Below are positions 16,851 to 16,935 of a DNA stretch of 16,935 bases, piece after piece (the stretch's first letter is position 1; every line of letters begins with the position of its first letter). Location: NCBI GenBank assembly GCA_016928975.1, contig JAFGJR010000151.1:1-16935 (forward strand), written 5' to 3'. The notes under the pieces are model-generated. The model saw only the letters and a program-made list of their open reading frames with translations, was not told where the DNA came from and did no database searches. The DNA is from Sedimentisphaerales bacterium. GTDB lineage: Bacteria; Planctomycetota; Phycisphaerae; Sedimentisphaerales; SG8-4. Position numbers and translations under genes: made by a program.

Positions 16851-16935
16851 TGGAAATCGGCATGTAAAAGGGCCCCACGTCGGGGAGTAGAATCGGCATC
16901 GAAAATGGACCCACCGCAGTGATCTCCGTAGGCTG
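16851..16935 (+). mobile_element. Probable left end of an IS21-family insertion sequence (continues off window)
   Basis: Two near-identical 24-bp direct repeats start at 16855 and 16891 (period 36 bp). Both begin AATCGGCAT, share the central AAAA and the terminal CCCAC, and match at 20 of 24 positions. IS21-family ends are known to carry several such repeats, often of the form GGCAT-NN-AAAA-N-GG/TG-ACCC, ahead of istA. A TG dinucleotide at 16851 could be the outer tip. No istA coding sequence is inside the window. Confidence 0.5.

Noticed and set aside
16855..16914. CRISPR-type repeats
   Set aside because: There are only two imperfect copies with a 12-nt gap, far from CRISPR spacing; an insertion-sequence end explains them better.

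Overview
The window comes from a GC-rich bacterium. A Planctomycetes-type host (Phycisphaerae or Sedimentisphaerales-like), or another PVC-superphylum member, is the best guess. The pointers are a prepilin-like protein with the N-terminus [20 protein letters not shown], which is very common in that group, and a cupin-type AraC regulator. This is inference from sequence style, not a phylogenetic placement.

Layout. Positions 1-500 (minus strand) hold the N-terminal 166 codons of a type IV prepilin-like protein that runs off the left edge. Positions 501-833 are non-coding, with a perfect 16-bp palindrome and a hairpin just after the AraC gene. Positions 834-1691 (minus) encode an AraC-family regulator resembling MelR-type sugar regulators. 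Positions 1692-2226 are a divergent intergenic region ending in a good sigma70-like promoter. Positions 2227-16541 (plus) hold six co-directional genes, probably one operon or two overlapping transcription units: glgE, treS fused to maltokinase, glgB, glgX/treX, treZ, treY. Positions 16542-16935 are mobile-element debris: a broken transposase fragment, an unrecognised coding-like scrap, and two 24-bp repeats that look like the left end of an IS21-family element continuing off the right edge.

How the genes work together. TreS turns trehalose into maltose, its fused kinase makes maltose 1-phosphate, GlgE polymerises that into alpha-1,4-glucan, and GlgB branches it. GlgX/TreX debranches glucan, TreY converts the reducing end of the chains to a trehalosyl unit, and TreZ releases trehalose. 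One locus therefore carries both arms of a trehalose-glucan cycle. All six enzymes are GH13-type proteins with the three catalytic carboxylates intact. No glgA, glgC, glgP, malQ or otsAB is present here. Each enzyme is a known family. The interest lies in the complete pairing of the two arms, the divergent regulator, and the flanking mobile DNA. I did not find a clearly undescribed system.
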